Shown: piece by piece, positions 37,010-49,608 of the stretch
How positions within the stretch are numbered: position 1 is the first letter of the stretch
How the letters are laid out: every line of letters begins with the position of its first letter
DNA from: Eudorina sp. 2006-703-Eu-15
Taxonomy: Eukaryota > Chlorophyta > Chlorophyceae > Chlamydomonadales > Volvocaceae
Direction of reading: 5' to 3'
Length of the DNA: 64,000 nt
NCBI GenBank assembly: GCA_003117195.1
Contig: BDSI01000032.1
Span: forward strand, 798,145-862,144
Made by a program: the position numbers and the translations under genes
Notes under the pieces: generated by a model
Database searches by the model: none
The model's input: the letters and a program-made list of their open reading frames with translations, nothing else
What the model was told of the DNA's origin: nothing

Positions 37010-40000
37010 ATGGGTACACCCCCTCCGCTTCCTGAGCCGGTTCGTGGTCTTCGGCTCGAGGAGCGTGCTCCTTCGATAACAACTCTTATTGTTGATGCGG
37101 TCAAGGCCGTATCGTCGTCGAGGTGCGTTAGGATGGTTGCTGCCAACGTGGCCCAATTTTGCCGCCCAGTGTACCTCGCGCGGAAGGCACGCGGCGCTTG
37201 TACTGAAATAATGTCCCTGATCGATGATGTTGCGTATTGCAGCGCTGGGCCGGTATGTGCATCCGACCTGTTGACAACAGTTCAAGTGGATGTACCTGGA
37301 CTGCAGCCGTCTCGCTTTGCTGGATTTGCCTCGGACGCCCTCGACACTTCTTCTCGTCCACAGGCGTCCCCGTTCGCCACGGTGTCCGTGGAGGAGGTCA
37401 GCTCCTGTGGCCCCAGCGCGCCTAACGGAGCCGTCGCCAAGAACGCCGATGGTCTGCAGCAACGTAACTCCGAGGCTGCGCGGCTCACGGTGCCGGTGTC
37501 ACCATTCGACACCAGCAGGGCAACATCGCGCATGGGTTCTCATGCACCGGGGGTTCTCGTAGCCGGCGCTCAGGCTGGGCCCATGTGTCCGCAGCAGTGG
37601 AGCCCCACCTCGTTCCACAGCCATGGCTGGGACAACAACGACTCGGGCACGCTTTCCGCGCTGTCTTGTCAGCGCATATCCGACCCGGCTGCGCTCACAC
37701 TGCCGCTGTCAGCCCCCACCCAGTTGGCCGACTCGTCCTCGATGTCAAGCGCCAAGCGACTTCTTCAAGATGCGCAGCCCCCTTTGTCAGATGCTGAGGA
37801 CTTCCGGCGGCGTCTGAAGGCGATGCTACCCGACACGTTGCGGGCGCTGCTCCCCAGCCTCATCCCGGCCCTGCTACCCTCGGCCATCGACGCAGCTCTC
37901 CCGTCCGCCTCTGCTGCCGTGTCATCTGCCGGCAGCGCTGCGCCGTTGCTGGAGTCGGTCGTGCCCGCTGTGCTCGAGTCGGCGCTGCCGCAGGCCCTGG
38001 CGGTGGCCTTGCCCAAGGCGATCTCAGCCACTCTCAACGTCCTGCTCAATGCGGCATTCGGATGTGTGGAGCAGCAGTCGTCGGTCCATCCTGACGCCGC
38101 CACCGGCTCGTCGGCTCCGCCGTCGCTCTGCGGTGATCCCGGTGCTTCCGCTGCCACAGCTGCCGCTGTGACGGATGAGCGCCAGCAGTCCCTGTCCCTG
38201 GAGCAGCAGTGCGCGGCTGAGGCGCAGCTCGTTCGCATGCTGTTTGATGCTGACGCCGGGGAATTGTCTTCACAGCAGCAGCAGCAGCAGTCGCGGCAAT
38301 CTCCGGCCGTCACGCCAGGGGTGCTCGATGTGGCGGCTGTGATCGCCAGTGGCGTCAGCAGTCCTGGCAGCAGCCCGACGAGTCGCGTCGGCAGCCCTGT
38401 GGGCAGCGGCGCCAGCTCACCCGTGGAGCATAAAGCTGGCTCTCGCCCGTCGTCCGGTGTCAAGCCCCCCGTTGCCACCTCCGCGGCCGTCATGCCGCCT
38501 GCTGCCTCTGCCGCACCGGCGACCGGCGTGGCCGTCCGCCGACCTTCCCTGGCGGCCTTCGCTGGGGCCGGCAATGACGGCGCGGGCGCGTCGCTGAGCG
38601 CCGCCGCCAACGAGCTGTTCTCTAGGCGCCTCTCGGATACCAACCACACCACTTCGGCCGCAGCCGCGAACAAGAGCATCCGCCAGCAGAACTTCCCAGC
38701 CGTAACCGTCACGGTCCCAAGCCACGGCAGCACCGGCGCGAACGGCTTCACCCACGCTGGCGTGACGGCGGGCCAGCAGCTGTACTGCAGGAGCAGCGGC
38801 GGCAGCGCCGGCGGCGGACACTCGAGCCTGGGTCACGCGGAAGACGGCTTGAGCTCCGTAGACGATTCGCTGAGTTCCTGCAGCGGTGGCGACGCGCCGT
38901 CTCCGTACACCGAGCTGTGCGTCGGCCCCTCAAGCGCCATGGGCACAGGCGCCGCAGTGAATAGCAGCGCCAACAGCTTCCTGATTGCCGGCGGCAGCGG
39001 AGGTGAGGTGTCCGGCGCCGAGGCCGCGGCGGCGGCCGCGGGCTTGTACGGCATCAGCGGCGAGGCCCTGCTGGATCGTCTGCAACAGGTCCAGCAGTCG
39101 CAGCGCAATGCCGCCGCCGCCGTGGGCCACTTGAGCTCGCCCGCGGAGCTGCTGCTGGCGGCCGCGGGTGGTCGCGTCGGACAGCTGGTGCAGCAGTCGC
39201 AGCCCTCGCAGCAGCAGACCGCCGCTGCAGCCGCCGCAGCCGCGTTCTTCCAGCAGGCTCAGCAGCAACACGCCGCGCAGCAGCAGGCCCAGCAGCAACA
39301 GCAGCAGCGCCAAGCGCAGCAGGAAGCGCAAGCCACGCAGCAGCAGCTGTTCCAGCTCCAGCAATTGCAGGCGCTGGTAGTGGGCCGCTCCCTTAGCGAG
39401 CAGGACCTGGGGGTCCCGCCGTCTCCGCCTCTGTCCACCGGTCCTGGTGGTGGCCTGCAGTGGCGTCGGTCCTCAGGCACTGAGGTCGCCTTCACCACCA
39501 CTGCCGACCTGTGGCAGTCCGACGCGGACGCCTTGGGCCTGGCAGCCGCTGCACAGCTGGCGCTGGGCCAGCAACAACAGCAGCAACAGCAACAACAGGC
39601 CATGGCTGCCGCGGGTCTCCTGCAGCAACAGCAGCAGCAGCAGCAACAAGCGCAGCAGCAACAGCAGCAACAGCAGCAACTGTTTGCTCAGTCGCTGGCC
39701 GCCGTCGCCGCCGCCAATGCCGCGGGCCGCTCCGTGCGTGCTGAGGATTTCCTGGCCTTCGGCACTGGCAGTGGTGGGTTGCAGATGCCCGCGTCCGCCG
39801 CCACGGTGGCGGGTCTGGGTGGCCAGGCCGCCGCGGCGCAGCTTGCAGCGGCCGCAGCCGCCGCCGCGGCTGCGGCCAGCGGCGCGGGGTCGGGAGCAAC
39901 GACATCCGACCTGGCTTCCTACATGGACGCGGCGTTGCGTCGGATGCTGTTGGTGAGCCCGCAGGTCGCGACGGAGCTGGCCCACGCGTGCGGCGCCTTC

Positions 40001-42224
40001 AGCGGCGCGCACACTCAGCTACACCACATCTGCTGCGTCATTGCGGAGCAGCTTTTGGATGTGGCGGCGATGGCGCCGGAGGTCGCGGCGGCGCTGCTGC
40101 GCGCGCTGGCGGCGCACCGCACGCGCGGCGCGCAGGCGACCGACGTCGACCCGCGCGTCATGGGACGCATCCTGCAGCTGCTTCGGTGAGTGCGGGCTTG
40201 CCTGCTGAACATTTCATGTCGCGGTTCGATTCCTAATTTGGGTCGGGCGTGGTTAGCATCTATGGGACTTGGCGAAGCAGCGTTTCACTGGTCTGGGTTC
40301 TGCCCAGCCGATACTGTATGCGGCCGCCGTATTGTTAGCGGTTAGTTAGCGGTTAGTTGGCGGTGCTCCGTCACTATCTTCTGACGCCTTCTGACACCCA
40401 TCCGACCCAACCCCCCTCCGTCCCACGTCGTCCCTCCATCGCTGCAGGGCGGGCCCGGCTGGTCGGCAGCTGTGTCTGGTGTCTCTGGAGCAGTGGGTTG
40501 ACGGCCTCAGTCGCATCCACAAGCGCCGAGCCTACCTGGACACCATTCTGCACAACTACCAGCTCACGCTCAAGCGCCTGGTGCAGGCAATGGGCCACCA
40601 GGTAACCTCGCTGCCTACTCTCTGCCGGGTTTGCGGTTGGGACGTCGTGCCGTTTGCCGTCTGGTATATGAGATTGCAAGACTGCCTTGAATGACTCTGG
40701 GATGTCGGGGACGTCGTCTGGAAGGTCTGTTTTGAAAGTGTATTGTGTATCGTTGTTTGCCTTGTTTGCTCGGGCACTCGTTTTGCGTTCCGCATCTTGC
40801 TGAAACGTGGTGCTGCCCCCCGCGCGCAGGTGCACGCGGTCAACATGGCCCTCCCCCGCCAGCTGCTCAACGACCTGTCGCCGCGCGCGCTGCTGCTCAT
40901 CACGGCGGAGCTGGCGCCGTACCCGCTGCTGCAGCCTCGACGCTGGTCCGAGGAAATCATCTGGACGCTCACCCAGATGCACGCCATGGGGATCGACATG
41001 CAGGCCACCGGCGTATCGGCCACCGCGGGCGCAGCAGGCGCCCAGGCTTCAGCGCCGACCAGCGCGTTCCAATGGGAGATTCGACGCGCGCTGGCGGCGA
41101 CCGCGGACGATATCGCCGCGGCGGGCGGTGCCGCGGCCGCGTGCGGCCAGTCGCCGCCCAGCGCCGGTGGCGCCGGCTCGCTTACGGGTCTGGGGCTGGG
41201 CAGTGCCGGCCAGGCGGCCTCCGCGTCAGGATCCACGACGCCGGGGGGCACCGCGGTTCCGTGGGCCGCGCACGCCGCACTCCACCGTCATCTGCTGCTG
41301 GGTCTGCGCCGCGTGCAGTCGCGGTTCTTCAGCGAGCGCCTTCGCAAGATGCACGGTGAGCGGATTGATTGAGCATTGAGCCCCATGACATGCCGTCGAG
41401 GGGGACACCGCCAGTCAAGGGGAACAACGCAAAACAGCGCCAGTTATCGACCCCGCTGTATGCTGCGCGTCAGTTCTTTGCACCTGATGCGTGCTGCTGT
41501 TGATTATGAATGGAATGGTGTGGCCGGGCGTCCTGGTGTGTGTTCGCTGACTGATCCGACGTGTCTTTCGCCCGCCGTTTGTGTGCCCCCCGCGCAGGCC
41601 TCTACGGTGAGCCCGTGGAGGCGTTGCTGCGGTCGTCGCTGCCTCAGGACGTGCTGGTTCCAGAGCGTGAGGTGGTGGTGCTGGTCGCTGTGTTGCTGAT
41701 GCTGGAGTGCCGCATTCGGCCGGAGGACTTCGACGCGGCCTTTGGTCGGGACCTGCAGCGCTGTCTCGCGGTGTCTTCTGTGGAGGAGGTGGCCGGGAGG
41801 CTCAGGTTTGTGCCATCGGGCGTGCGGGGTTGCGGTGTGGGGTTGCAGCGCACCGCAGGACCAGCCTCCCATCATCGCATGGACGGTTGTGGGCGTGTGA
41901 CTTCTTCGTGCATCCCGACCCGCCGCTGTAGACCCGCCGCTGTAAAGTGTGGGTGGTTTTAGGTTAGGAGGCGCGCCTTTAGCCTGTGCGTTTGCACCTT
42001 TGCTCAGCAGCGTGCTGCCGCCGAGTCCGGGGTTACCGAAGAACGCGGACTTATCGAGACCGTACCTGCTTTCGCATACCTTGATCAAGCGTGCGGTTGT
42101 CCCCTATGCCCTTTGCAGATGCGGGCTGGTGCCGGATTCGCCCCTGCGTGTGGACCCCCACAAGAGCCGCGCGTTGTCGCAGCTGCTCAAGATGGGCACG
42201 CTGCCGGGCACGACTCAGTTCTAA
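37010..42224 (+). CDS. Gln/Ala/Ser-rich protein with an unrecognised C-terminal module, 1389 aa
   Basis: Five exons join in frame: 37010-40185, 40448-40601, 40830-41355, 41598-41805 and 42119-42224. The first 1058 residues are mostly Ser, Ala and Pro with long Gln tracts (nucleotides 39181-39360 and 39560-39700), as in many transcriptional regulators and RNA-granule proteins. The C-terminal third looks folded. It includes LEQWVDGLSRIHKRRAYLD and LHNYQLTLKRLVQAMG (exon 2), PRALLLITAELAPYPLLQP with RWSEEIIWTLTQMHAMG (exon 3), and PEREVVVLVAVLLMLE with RPEDFDAAFGRDLQRCL (exon 4). I do not recognise this helical module and could not match it to NOT1, bZIP, SAND or other nuclear domains. The start chosen is the first ATG of the open frame; only a GTG lies upstream in frame. 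Function unknown; a regulatory role is only suggested by composition. Confidence 0.8.
39181..39700 (+). repeat. CAG/CAA-rich polyglutamine-coding tracts
   Basis: Two clusters of CAG and CAA codons, about 39181-39360 and 39560-39700, encode Gln-rich runs in exon 1 of the gene at 37010-42224. CAG and CAA are mixed, so the tracts are interrupted rather than pure trinucleotide repeats. Confidence 0.85.
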
Positions 42225-45200
42225 GGGCGGAGTCGTGCGGATGACGGCTCCACGGCTCTCTCTCACTGATGGAAAGCCGACAGGCCCTCCCCGAACCTTC
42301 CCCTGGGGTGAACCTGTCCTGGGTTGCTGGTTGCCTGCAGCTTGGGCAAGCGCGAATATCAAGCGTGTCGCGGATGACAGTCAGAAGAGGGTACGACGTG
42401 TCGTACATTGCGTTTTATATAGCTTGGCGGGCCGAGGCCCGATGTGCGTTGACGTGTCGGGGATGCGAAGCGCGAGGGAAGCGAGTCTTGGGCACCGGCC
42501 GGGCCGGTGGTCAGTGTTGGGATTGCTACGCCCTGTTTGCTTGGCGGCACTTGCTGACGCTGAGAAACCCTTCTAGCGGGCGAGGTGCGTGTATGGAGCC
42601 CGAAAGGTGTTTTTGCGTTTGTGAAGTCAGCCAGACGGTCGCTCCCGTCTGACTGTTGTGTGAACTTCCAGGAACCTCGCACATCGAACAAGTGCGCTAT
42701 TGGGTTTCATTGATGGGCCGGAAGCCCCCCTAAGCCAGTCCCGTCGGAGAAGCCTTTTTGTCGTGCCTTGTTGCAGTCCGGGCGAGGGAGCGCGACGTAT
42801 GTCCGGAGTGCCGGGCCGCTGTATTCTTGTATCACGTACCCGACGAGGTTGGTCTTAGGTAAGAGATAGCCAGTCCGCGGATCGCAGAGCTCGATGCTGG
42901 TTATGGGTTTCACCCTTCAAGAATTCGATTTTCTTCCCGTGGGAATAAGAAGAAGAGGAAACCCTCTCTTTCGGATTTTGGGAGCGGTCATGGAACTTCG
43001 CAGGGGGGCGCACTATCTGGAGGCAAGGTCGGGTTCCACAATTTGGCGGCTGATGAATTCGGGTTCGCCATCCGGGTGCCCGGCGAGGATGGTGGGGTTG
43101 GCGTTGCATCGTGGAGCGATGGAAGTATGCAACTGCTGCGTCGTACAAGGCTATTCTGGAAACAGAGTCGGCAGGCGCCTGGCCGGGGGGCAGCTGGCAG
43201 GCCAGTGACCGTCCTGCGGGGGGTTTTGGCGGTCAACCTGCACATGCCGTGGGTTCTGCGAGGGAGGTTACATTTTGTTTGCGCTTGCGCTCGGGTTGCG
43301 CTCAGGTGCCTGGGCTCATGGCAGGGTGTGTCTTTTGGGACGAGAACTGCCTGGACAATAAGTCTTGCGTGGAAACCTCGTTCGACAGCTCCAATTGGAT
43401 TCATGGGCCTGTCCTCACGGCAAACGGGCGCTTCTGACGGACAGAGGAAGGTGTCGGTGCGGCAAATGCCGCTGGCGTGTGGACGGGCTGGCGGGGAGAG
43501 TCAAGAATGCATGGTACTGACGTACTTTGCCAGGGAATCCTGGAGGTGCCTTTGTCTGTTTCTGATTTGCAATTGGTACGACTGAATGGCTTCGTCGCAG
43601 CGTACCAATGTGCCTGCAGCATGCAGGCGGGTTTAAGGGGGGGAGGGGAACCAAACATGATGTCTTGTGGGGGTCTGGGAATAACCTTAAGAAGCATCCA
43701 TATGTCCAAGCGAGTGGTGCATGGCGGCGCACCGGGGCCGGAGGAAACGCGCGCACCCGCTGCGCGGTGGCTCGCCCTCGGGAGCTGTCGCCTTCTTTGG
43801 TCGTGCAGCGTCCTGTAGGCTTCCCGTGTTGCTTCACTCGAGGAGAGATGACAAAGAATGGGCATTATTATTGTCGGTAGGGCGTTTTGTCTGTTGGAAT
43901 AGGGGGATTGAGAGGGGCGGTTGTTCTTAAACTCAATAGTCTGCTTTGGCAAAGGCGGGATGCGGTTGGTGGCAAGGGACGGGAGGGAGGGGACTGGCGC
44001 GAAGAGACGCGGGCGAGCAAGTTGTGGGTTGCGTTTGGCAGCGACTCATGGTGGGGCCTTTTGTGTTTGCGTTTGTGTGTCTACGTGTCGGCATCGGTTT
44101 CTGGCGGTGTGCGGGATGCCGTTCCTTTGGAGTAGTTTGTCGTCGATCGGCGGAGCACATGTGCGATGCGGGCTTAGCATATGGCCCTTAATTACTCGTT
44201 GAGGGTTGGACACCGCAGCACGCGGAACCACCTCCCGCTTTGGAGGGGGTACGCAAAGGGGGCCCTTCGCCTGTCGGGCGGCACGCTGCTGGAAGGCGGG
44301 ATGGTAGGCCGGCCGTCGCCGTTGCCTCGCACGCGATGTCGCAAATAGATGTGTTGGTACAGCGCGTTTGGCACTGCCGATGCAGCCGGGCAGCGTTTCT
44401 GGGTCGCAGCCTTTGTTCGGCCGCTGATCGATCGACTCTCTGCGCGGTAGCAGCGCCAATGGCAGTGGCAGGATCGATTGCACGGCCAACAGTTTGATGT
44501 GCCGTGATGGGGATGTTAGGCCGTATAGCAGAATATATTCAACTACCACTTTTATGTTGGTTGGTGCATGTGCTCCTTGGCGTGGGGTGACTTGCAGCCG
44601 ACTCGGCATGCAGCTCCTGCGCTGCTGTCCCGATGCAGCTGTATGGTCGCCCTCACGCGCGTCATCCTGAAAAGAACCACATCTCAAACGCTAGCTCTAG
44701 GCTCGGGAGCTCGTCGGGCGGCTTTGGTCTTTTTGCTTCCTCACTGTGCTAGCTACTGCCTCTGCGCTGTTCGCGGGTATATCCATTCAATGATGTGAAC
44801 AACAAGTCGTGTTGCAATGCGCGCCGAGATATCCTAGGAGAGCTACCGTGCTTTATGTTGTGGCTCCGTGCGGGATGTGCGGTGAGGGCAGGTCGACCGG
44901 CTGTTGGGGTGTAGGAGTACGACGAATCACCCTGGGCTGCCGGCCTTTGTACGCCCCCTAATCTGAGCGCATTGCGCGGTACCTTCGTCGTCGTGGCCAG
45001 TTGGGTGTGTTCAGGCAGTCGGTCAGTGAGCCGCCCGCCTACTGGCCCGCAAAGGTTGTTTAATGTTCCGCTCGCAGCGCTGCTCGTCAGGCAGCCATTC
45101 GGGTATTCCCATGGGTGAAGCGGCATTAACACATTGTTCCAGGGCGTATGTTTTTCGTTTGGTGGTGGCGGCGGGGGTGGCAGTATGATGGTCATGGTCG

Positions 45201-46314
45201 CTCGAGTCGGTGTCGTCGTTGTCATAATGTGTGAGCGCTCCATGTTGTAGCGTGGTGGAGGTGGTGTGCGTGCGCGAAATGTGTATCTTTGTGGTATCGA
45301 TAACAGCTCCGAATTCTTTTGTGCAGAGTTGCAACGCAACGGGGTGGATGTCGTCGGGGCTTCCTCGCAAGTGGATGGAATTTGGCGCGCACGGGCTCTT
45401 CTGACGTGGGTGTCGAAAGTTGGCGGCATCGAACACTGGAACCTTGCGAAACCTGCTGTGTGGGAACATGAGCTGCCATACGGCGGATTTTCTAGCGCTG
45501 ATCATGGTTCCAGCAAGTATTATTGATTTACGAAGTGCACGAGACGGGCTGGGAGCGTTGGTGCGGTATCGGGTGGCTGAGGTCGACATCGTTACCATGC
45601 CGAAAGGACGTGCTTGCAGCACGGCACCGCGGCATCATATGTGGTGTACCATCGTTCTCTGGCGCCGGAAGTCGGGCCGCAGTTGATTCGCGGTGGGGTG
45701 CCCGCCGGCCTGGCTGCAATCGATTGCGTCCAGCCCTGTGTACGACCGACTCATGCTTCACATCGATAACCTCATTGGAGGGTGAAGGGGTGGTAGAGTA
45801 TATGCAGGCACCCACATGTTTCAAGTCGCACGAGTCCCGATCGTGGAAACCAACCTGCGTAAGGAACTTAGTCCGAATCCCGCATCCAACCGCGAAGCAA
45901 GTCCCCGAAAAGCGCTGAAACCGAAGTCGCGGAATGCACTTCCGGTCTTGCATCTTGTACGGCATGAAAACCCTGCCGCAGATGTCTGAAACCCAAGACA
46001 GCACAACCATTCGCGAGAGCTCCAACCACTGTCCAACCGTCAAAAAAAGGCGCGGGCCCCGTTACATCCGCCTCTCGATCCGAAGAGACCATACACCACA
46101 GCACCGGTAATCCGGTACGGTATCAGACAGCCATTACCGTACACCGCCGGAGCAAGCATTCAGAGTTCGGGCGCAAGGGCAGGATCGGTCCGCACGGCTG
46201 CACGGCGGCCATGACCCTGACTGACCGCGTCCGGTTCCCCGGGGTTAATAAAAAATAATATTACTATTACAGGGTATCACTGCGAAAGGGCGCCACTGCC
46301 CGGCGCAGACTCCA
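42225..46314. other. Region without supported genes (4.1 kb)
   Basis: No frame here combines gene-like codon use, motifs and splice continuity. Those examined include 43043-43585 (+), 44046-44687 (-), 44749-45429 (-) and 45528-46043 (-). The left part must include the 3' UTR of the Gln-rich gene, but no nearby TGTAA was found after its stop. An AT-rich patch lies at about 46248-46272. No mobile-element protein recognised. Confidence 0.5.
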
Positions 46315-46319
46315 TTACA
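46315..46319 (-). terminator. TGTAA polyadenylation signal (minus) for the phosphatase gene
   Basis: TTACA on the plus strand, 287 bases beyond the stop at 46606-46608. A second copy lies at 46267-46271. Both distances are normal for a 3' UTR. Confidence 0.5.
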
Positions 46320-46605
46320 GTTGACGAAGCTGTTCCTCGTCCGATCCCTTTAGCTCAACCTAACGCTGCATTCCGCCCGCCGCTCCGGGCGCTCCTTCAA
46401 ACGTGCAACCCCAAGCGCTGCCTGCGCTCCCAGAACACACGGCCAGCGTAACGCAGCTGCGTGTGCAGGCAGTCCCAGCAGTGTTGCGGTTGCGCGCCCA
46501 CCTGCACGCCCCTAGAGGAACTCCCGAACCCGTGCCGGGCCTTGAGACCACCAGGTAACAAGACTTGGAACCCAAGAGGACGGGTTCCAGGCCGACGGTC
46601 ACGAG

Positions 46606-49600
46606 TCAACGGAACAGCGCTGCCAGCAAGCTGGGCGCCTGTTCACGGATGGCTGCGCCCTCCGCCACACGCGTCGTGTCCAGGGTGTAGGTCCGGATCT
46701 GACAGTTCTCAAAGTCAGCCCCGCCGGTCAGCTCGTGCAGCAGCCCCCAATGCGCCACCACTGCGAGGCACTGCTCAGGGCGCTGGGCCAGCCACAGCCG
46801 CAGGGCCTGCACCCGCTCCTTGAAAACGCCTGGGGAGTGGGGAGTCGTTGAGACGGAACGCCGCCGGGCAGCAGGGCGCGGGCATGATGCAGGGTCCTTG
46901 CAGTGGGGGGTGGGGTGCCGCCCTGGCGACGAATCGTGCAATTACGGGACGAAGTGCAAACGCCAAACGCAACGAGCACGGGTGCTCCGCGTTATGAAAG
47001 CACGAAAGCGAATTCGAGCGTTATGCGGTTCCATTGATCGGCCATGGAACGCGCTGGATCGTCTCTGTCGGTCATCCGTGCAACCAACCCAGTCCGACGA
47101 CCCGACGATCGATATTTAGGAATCGAGACATTTGCCATTCCATCAACTTTGCCCATTTTTCTTTCAACACTACACACTTTTGACTTTCTATTAAATGTGT
47201 AGGTGTTGCTACGTGGAGCCGCGTATGCAACGCTGCGACTCCAGCCCTCTCCAGCGGACGACCTGCTGCATAGCTGCCTGCAACCTCCGCAGGTTCCAAC
47301 AAACTTCACGAACGACCGGCGCATCATTTGTAACCACACTGCGAAGAAAAGTTCACCATTTGTACATGAAGTACGAAAACTGTAACCCTATCGCATCGTA
47401 TATAGAGCGAAGTAATCACGTGACTGCTTTAGTCAAAAGCAACCGATTCCGTGCAGCGAACCTGGACGGCATCGCGAACTTACACCCTGTACAGACACAA
47501 CGTCACCAGGTCATCCACAACGCACCTCGACGAATCCCGCATTGCCATCTTGTCGCGTCATTGTTCGCGACAACGCAAGCGCTGATTAGGACATCCCTCG
47601 ACTGCCGCATGTGGTATCCGAAATATATGGTGAATCACTCTGAACCATTTGCTTTGCTGCCGCTGCATTGGTGCCGCATGTTCCGTCCCTTCCCAGACCG
47701 ACGGACAGCGGGGGCCGCTGCGCACCCACCTTCTGGTTCAAGTCCAACCTCTCTTGGATCGCAAGGATTGGCAGTGTGCCACCACACATCTGGTAGAGCG
47801 TCGAACTGAAACCTGCAGACGGGCACGGTCAAACCCCGCAGATGGGCCCCGCGGTTCGTGCCAGCCGCCCGAGGGTGACTGCATGACGACGTCAAGCGCC
47901 CCATACCAGATTCCGTTTTTTGCCAGAATCCGTCTTGCGAAAAATAGCGGGCGCTGGCATGTCAGGTTGTCGGATGGGGCAGCAACAGCTACCACTGATG
48001 CACACAAGCGCGCGTAGGTGACGGAACGCTCCACGCAGTCTTATCCCCCGTGTGTGGCCGACGACTGCCGCAACCCACTTGGCGACCCAGCCTGCACCGG
48101 ATGGGCCGGCATTGGCCACTTCAGTACCGCACGATGCGCCCACCCACTGACCTGGAATCCGGGAAGGCGCGCGCCAGGTCTTCCGGGCTGCTGCCAACAT
48201 CTGAGGCATGCCACACCTGTCAACAGGGGCAAAGCAAGTCCTCGACGACGGGCCCCGATGGGACGCGTACAGAACTAGTAGGTGCGTCAAACCAGGCAAC
48301 GCGCCCAGCCAAGCACTGGAAGCAGTATCAACGTGCCCCCGCACAATGAATCCGTCGACACGCAAGTCGGCGGATTCTTTCTCTTGAGCCACGGCGCTGC
48401 AGCTGTCACGCCGGGCTGTTGCAGGACATGCCTCAGCCCGACCCAGATGGATCTCCCTCCCGGGCCCTACGCGCTCCCTGGCCAGCGGCTCCACGTGGAC
48501 TGGCCCCTCGTAGTGCGGCAGGAAGGCGAGCTCTGCCGTTTGCAGCGCGCGAGTCAGCGGCGACACCACCAGCAGCTGCGAACGGGCGGCGGTGAGCGCG
48601 CGTTCAGTAAGCATTGTCAGTGCGGGGCCCGCCGGTTCGTCAGTCAGTGCGGGGCCCGCCGGTTCGTCAGTGTACACAATACCCGCTCGATCCGATCGGT
48701 CCAGGATGACTTCGGGGACTGCATTGCCGCCGTCCGCCGAGCGTTGTTCGAAGCGAGGCGTGGGGTAGGAGGCGATATGGCCGTGGGTTTGAGCGGGTTT
48801 GCTGAACTTTGACGTTGATCCCCACAGTTGAGGCCCAGACATGACTCACTTTTTGCAGCAAGAGCACCCTTACCTCGGGCTTTGGGTTAAGCCGCGCCGC
48901 CACTCGAGCAGCTGCCTGGGCCCCCGCTCTGCCACGAGCCGTCAGCACAGTGTCGTACCTGGCGTCAAGGGCAAAGCGGGTTTGCGTGGCTGCCATGAAA
49001 GGCACGGGGAGGACGGCCCAACACCACGCGCCATTCCGGAAACAAGATCAATAACGGCTGCACATGGAGTATACAGTATAGGGAATGAAGGTAGGCATCC
49101 AGGTTGCTGCCTTCCCTCGAGGTCCCAGGTGCTGTTTCCCTGGAGGGTTGGCCGGCGGTTGCTCCGCTCCGCTGTGCAACGCCTGGATTGGCATGGGGAC
49201 GTACGTACTCTCCCACCGCTCTCGAAGACCCTAATCACACACATCCCCTCCCAATGTCTAGCTCGCTAAATTGCGTCTTGCCGCACATCATAGGATCCTT
49301 GAAATCTTCTGCGTCGTAGCGGTGCCGCGCGAGGTACTCGTTCATCTCTGTCGTACCATGGCGCATGAGGTGCAGTACCTGACACCCGAGTATTTCAATG
49401 CACCGCGATTACATATCAATGTCATGGACAATAAAATGAGGTCAAGTCCTTGTCAGGTTCCCACAACAATTCGAGTCATCACCTTGACATCACCCGACGC
49501 TTGCGTTGCGTTTTGTGCGGAAACTACTAGTGATACGCGTCTTGACACAGCTCTGGGCAGGCCACAAGTTATTGGGCGCGAATGTGCTGCTGCAAAGCAC

Positions 49601-49608
49601 ATCTTCAT
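46606..49608 (-). CDS. Histidine phosphatase / phosphoglycerate mutase-like protein
   Basis: Seven exons join in frame on the minus strand: 49608-49465, 49378-49287, 48958-48874, 48575-48471, 48216-48152, 47812-47730 and 46829-46606. With the ATG at 49479 the product is 222 aa; with the in-frame ATG at 49608 it is 265 aa with a Ser/Arg-rich, transit-peptide-like leader. Family hallmarks, numbered on the 222-aa form, are the catalytic LMRHGTTEMN (His12), SPLTRALQTAE (Arg73), SDVGSSPEDLARAFP, the LPDVWW segment and the second His in VVAHWGLL (His175). These define the phosphohistidine active site. Plant and algal members include sugar-phosphate phosphatases, but the substrate cannot be told from sequence. 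Every junction has GT-AG ends and matching phase. The first intron is only 86 bases. If the shorter start is used, the first coding exon is just 15 bases, so exon 1 is the least certain part. Confidence 0.85.
48610..48670. repeat. Intronic direct duplication
   Basis: Two adjacent copies of a unit of about 27 bases containing GTGCGGGGCCCGCCGGTTCG lie in the phosphatase intron 48576-48873. It looks like a recent tandem duplication. Confidence 0.8.

Noticed and set aside
36752..37462. Minus-strand ORF with a CTHCGKIYEDYAKFEH zinc-finger-like string
   Set aside because: Only one C-x2-C pair with a single His, and the frame runs antisense through exon 1 of the Gln-rich gene; probably chance.
40223..40233. 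GGTTCGATTCC, identical to a tRNA T-loop core
   Set aside because: The flanking bases do not form the 5-bp T stem, and no D-arm, anticodon arm or acceptor stem is present; it lies in an intron of the Gln-rich gene.
43043..43585. 180-aa plus-strand ORF in the 42-46 kb gap
   Set aside because: Trp/Arg/Gly-rich random composition, equal-length antisense frames, no recognised domain.
45528..46043. 171-aa minus-strand ORF
   Set aside because: No domain or splice continuity with the phosphatase gene, which ends at 46606; probably chance.
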